Assembly: GCA_041164045.1 (NCBI GenBank) | Contig: JBEAQD010000049.1 | Coordinates: 1-6,362, forward strand | Direction: 5' to 3' | Length of the DNA stretch: 6,362 bases | Origin: CALRBF01 sp041164045 | Lineage (GTDB): Bacteria; Patescibacteriota; Minisyncoccia; SW-4-49-11 | In this document: piece after piece, positions 5,785 through 6,362 of the stretch | How the letters are laid out: every line of letters begins with the position of its first letter | Position numbering within the stretch: position 1 is the first letter of the stretch | Made by a program: the position numbers and the translations under genes | Notes under the pieces: generated by a model | The model's input: only the letters and a program-made list of their open reading frames with translations | What the model was told of the DNA's origin: nothing | Database searches by the model: none

Positions 5785-5828
5785 AGGGTATAATATAATT
5801 TAAATTTATATTTATATTTAATAAAAAT

Positions 5829-5856
5829 ATTCTGCTGTAAAAAGTAGAGTTTTTTT
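5829..5856 (+). terminator. Rho-independent terminator after the mutase gene
   Basis: An eight-pair stem (5829-5836 with 5843-5850, two G-T pairs) encloses the loop GTAAAA and runs into seven T residues (5850-5856). The A run at 5823-5827 can extend the pairing. It lies 45 bases after the stop codon at 5784. The stem is modest in strength, but the position and T tract fit. Confidence 0.6.
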
Positions 5857-5885
5857 ATATATTCTTATATATTGAACTCCTTAAA

Positions 5886-5918
5886 AATAAAAAATGGAGA
5901 ATATCTCCATTTTTTATT
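5886..5918. terminator. Bidirectional terminator between convergent genes
   Basis: A perfect 15-pair palindrome (5886-5900 with 5904-5918) has core ATGGAGA-ATA-TCTCCAT and A/T runs on both sides. On either strand the hairpin is followed by a T-rich tract, so it can end transcription from both the mutase gene (plus) and the pilin gene (minus, stop at 5936). It is the main terminator for the pilin gene, 17 bases beyond its stop. Confidence 0.8.
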
Positions 5919-5935
5919 AACCTGAATTAGTTGTA

Positions 5936-6362
5936 CTATCTTGTGACTGAGAAGTCAGGAGTTACTAATTCCGTATTTTCAGCTGTAACAGTAATTCTAT
6001 TATTTGAATCTTTAGATATTAAGTATCCACTACAATTAGAAGTACTAGGTTCACTAGGGTCTTGAGGGATAGCTCCAATATATGTAGGTACTATATCGGC
6101 TCCAGCATCTGAAGCTACAGCAGCCATATCAAGCGGGGTACCTGTACAAGAAGTAGTTCCTGAAGTTGTCCCACTTTTATAAATTTCAGCAGCAGTAGTA
6201 GTTATTGCCGTTAGGGTAGTACTTGTACCAGATACTCCCTCATCAATAATTTTTTGGTAGGTTGCATTTAGGATAGAAATTATGTCAGATCTTCTTTGAG
6301 CATTACGAGCTTGGGCTAATTGACGGTTAGGGTTAATAGCGACTAAGACAATAGCAGCTAAG
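5936..6362 (-). CDS. Type IV pilin-like protein, C-terminal 141 residues (start lies beyond the window)
   Basis: On the minus strand a frame is open from the right edge (codons begin at 6361) to TAG at 5938-5936, giving 141 residues. The first visible residues, LAAIVLVAINP, are the end of the hydrophobic pilin helix. NRQLAQARNAQRRSDIISILNATYQ continues as the amphipathic part of that helix, which typifies type IV pilins or pseudopilins. The following globular part is Thr/Ser/Gly-rich and has two cysteines (72 and 110 of the visible part) that could form a disulphide. The end, GAIPQDPSE...CSGYLISKDSNNRITVTAE, matches the usual small-pilin C-terminal layout. The missing N-terminus should hold the prepilin peptidase site and FTLIE-type motif. 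An internal ATG at 6127 would remove the helix and is not a credible start. The product would be exported and assembled into a pilus for attachment, twitching or DNA uptake. Confidence 0.88.
   Translation of the reverse strand, partial: LAAIVLVAINPNRQLAQARNAQRRSDIISILNATYQKIIDEGVSGTSTTLTAITTTAAEIYKSGTTSGTTSCTGTPLDMAAVASDAGADIVPTYIGAIPQDPSEPSTSNCSGYLISKDSNNRITVTAENTELVTPDFSVTR

Overview
The window is AT-rich bacterial chromosome. The best guess is a member of the Candidate Phyla Radiation (Patescibacteria). Three things point there: the pilin with its NPNRQLAQARNAQRRSD signature, the short winged-helix plus degenerate nucleotidyltransferase protein, and the sorbosone-dehydrogenase-like propeller encoded beside an LCP ligase. 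This lineage call is inference from remembered family resemblance, not from a search. The code looks standard: the five complete genes have no in-frame TGA, and all six visible stops are TAA (three) or TAG (three). None of the six visible starts has a recognisable Shine-Dalgarno motif.

Left part (1-3306). A minus-strand gene of unknown function begins at 129 and runs off the left edge. It is divergent from a tight plus-strand operon of three genes: a membrane-anchored beta-propeller of the sorbosone dehydrogenase-like family (248-1456), an LytR-CpsA-Psr (LCP) cell-wall polymer ligase (1456-2808, overlapping by one base in TAATG) and peptidyl-tRNA hydrolase pth (2812-3306). The 118-base divergent gap holds one good sigma-70-type promoter for each direction, both giving very short leaders.

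Middle (3307-3699). This 393-base gap has no gene. Its centre is rich in G+C (83 of 150 bases in 3401-3550), unlike its surroundings. It contains an inverted pair of about 42-base units, each holding two hairpins (3447-3549), next to an older-looking scrambled relative (3320-3443). It resembles a BIME/REP or small non-autonomous mobile repeat.

Right part (3633-5784). A promoter precedes a 197-residue winged-helix/nucleotidyltransferase-like protein. The last codons of that gene carry a near-consensus promoter (TTGACA-17-GATAAT) placed to start a tRNA-Phe(GAA) gene at 4300. The tRNA has an unusual elbow: A18 and G55 replace the universal G18-U55 pair. A phosphomannomutase/phosphoglucomutase gene follows 23 bases after the tRNA, with no terminator between them.

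Right edge (5785-6362). Two terminator-like hairpins lie between the mutase gene and a convergent minus-strand type IV pilin gene, whose N-terminal signal lies beyond the window.

Taken together, the window mixes surface functions (LCP ligase, sugar-phosphate mutase supplying envelope glycans, pilin, anchored propeller) with translation housekeeping (pth, tRNA-Phe). I see no CRISPR, prophage or defence system. The features most worth checking are the palindromic repeat and the tRNA-Phe elbow.
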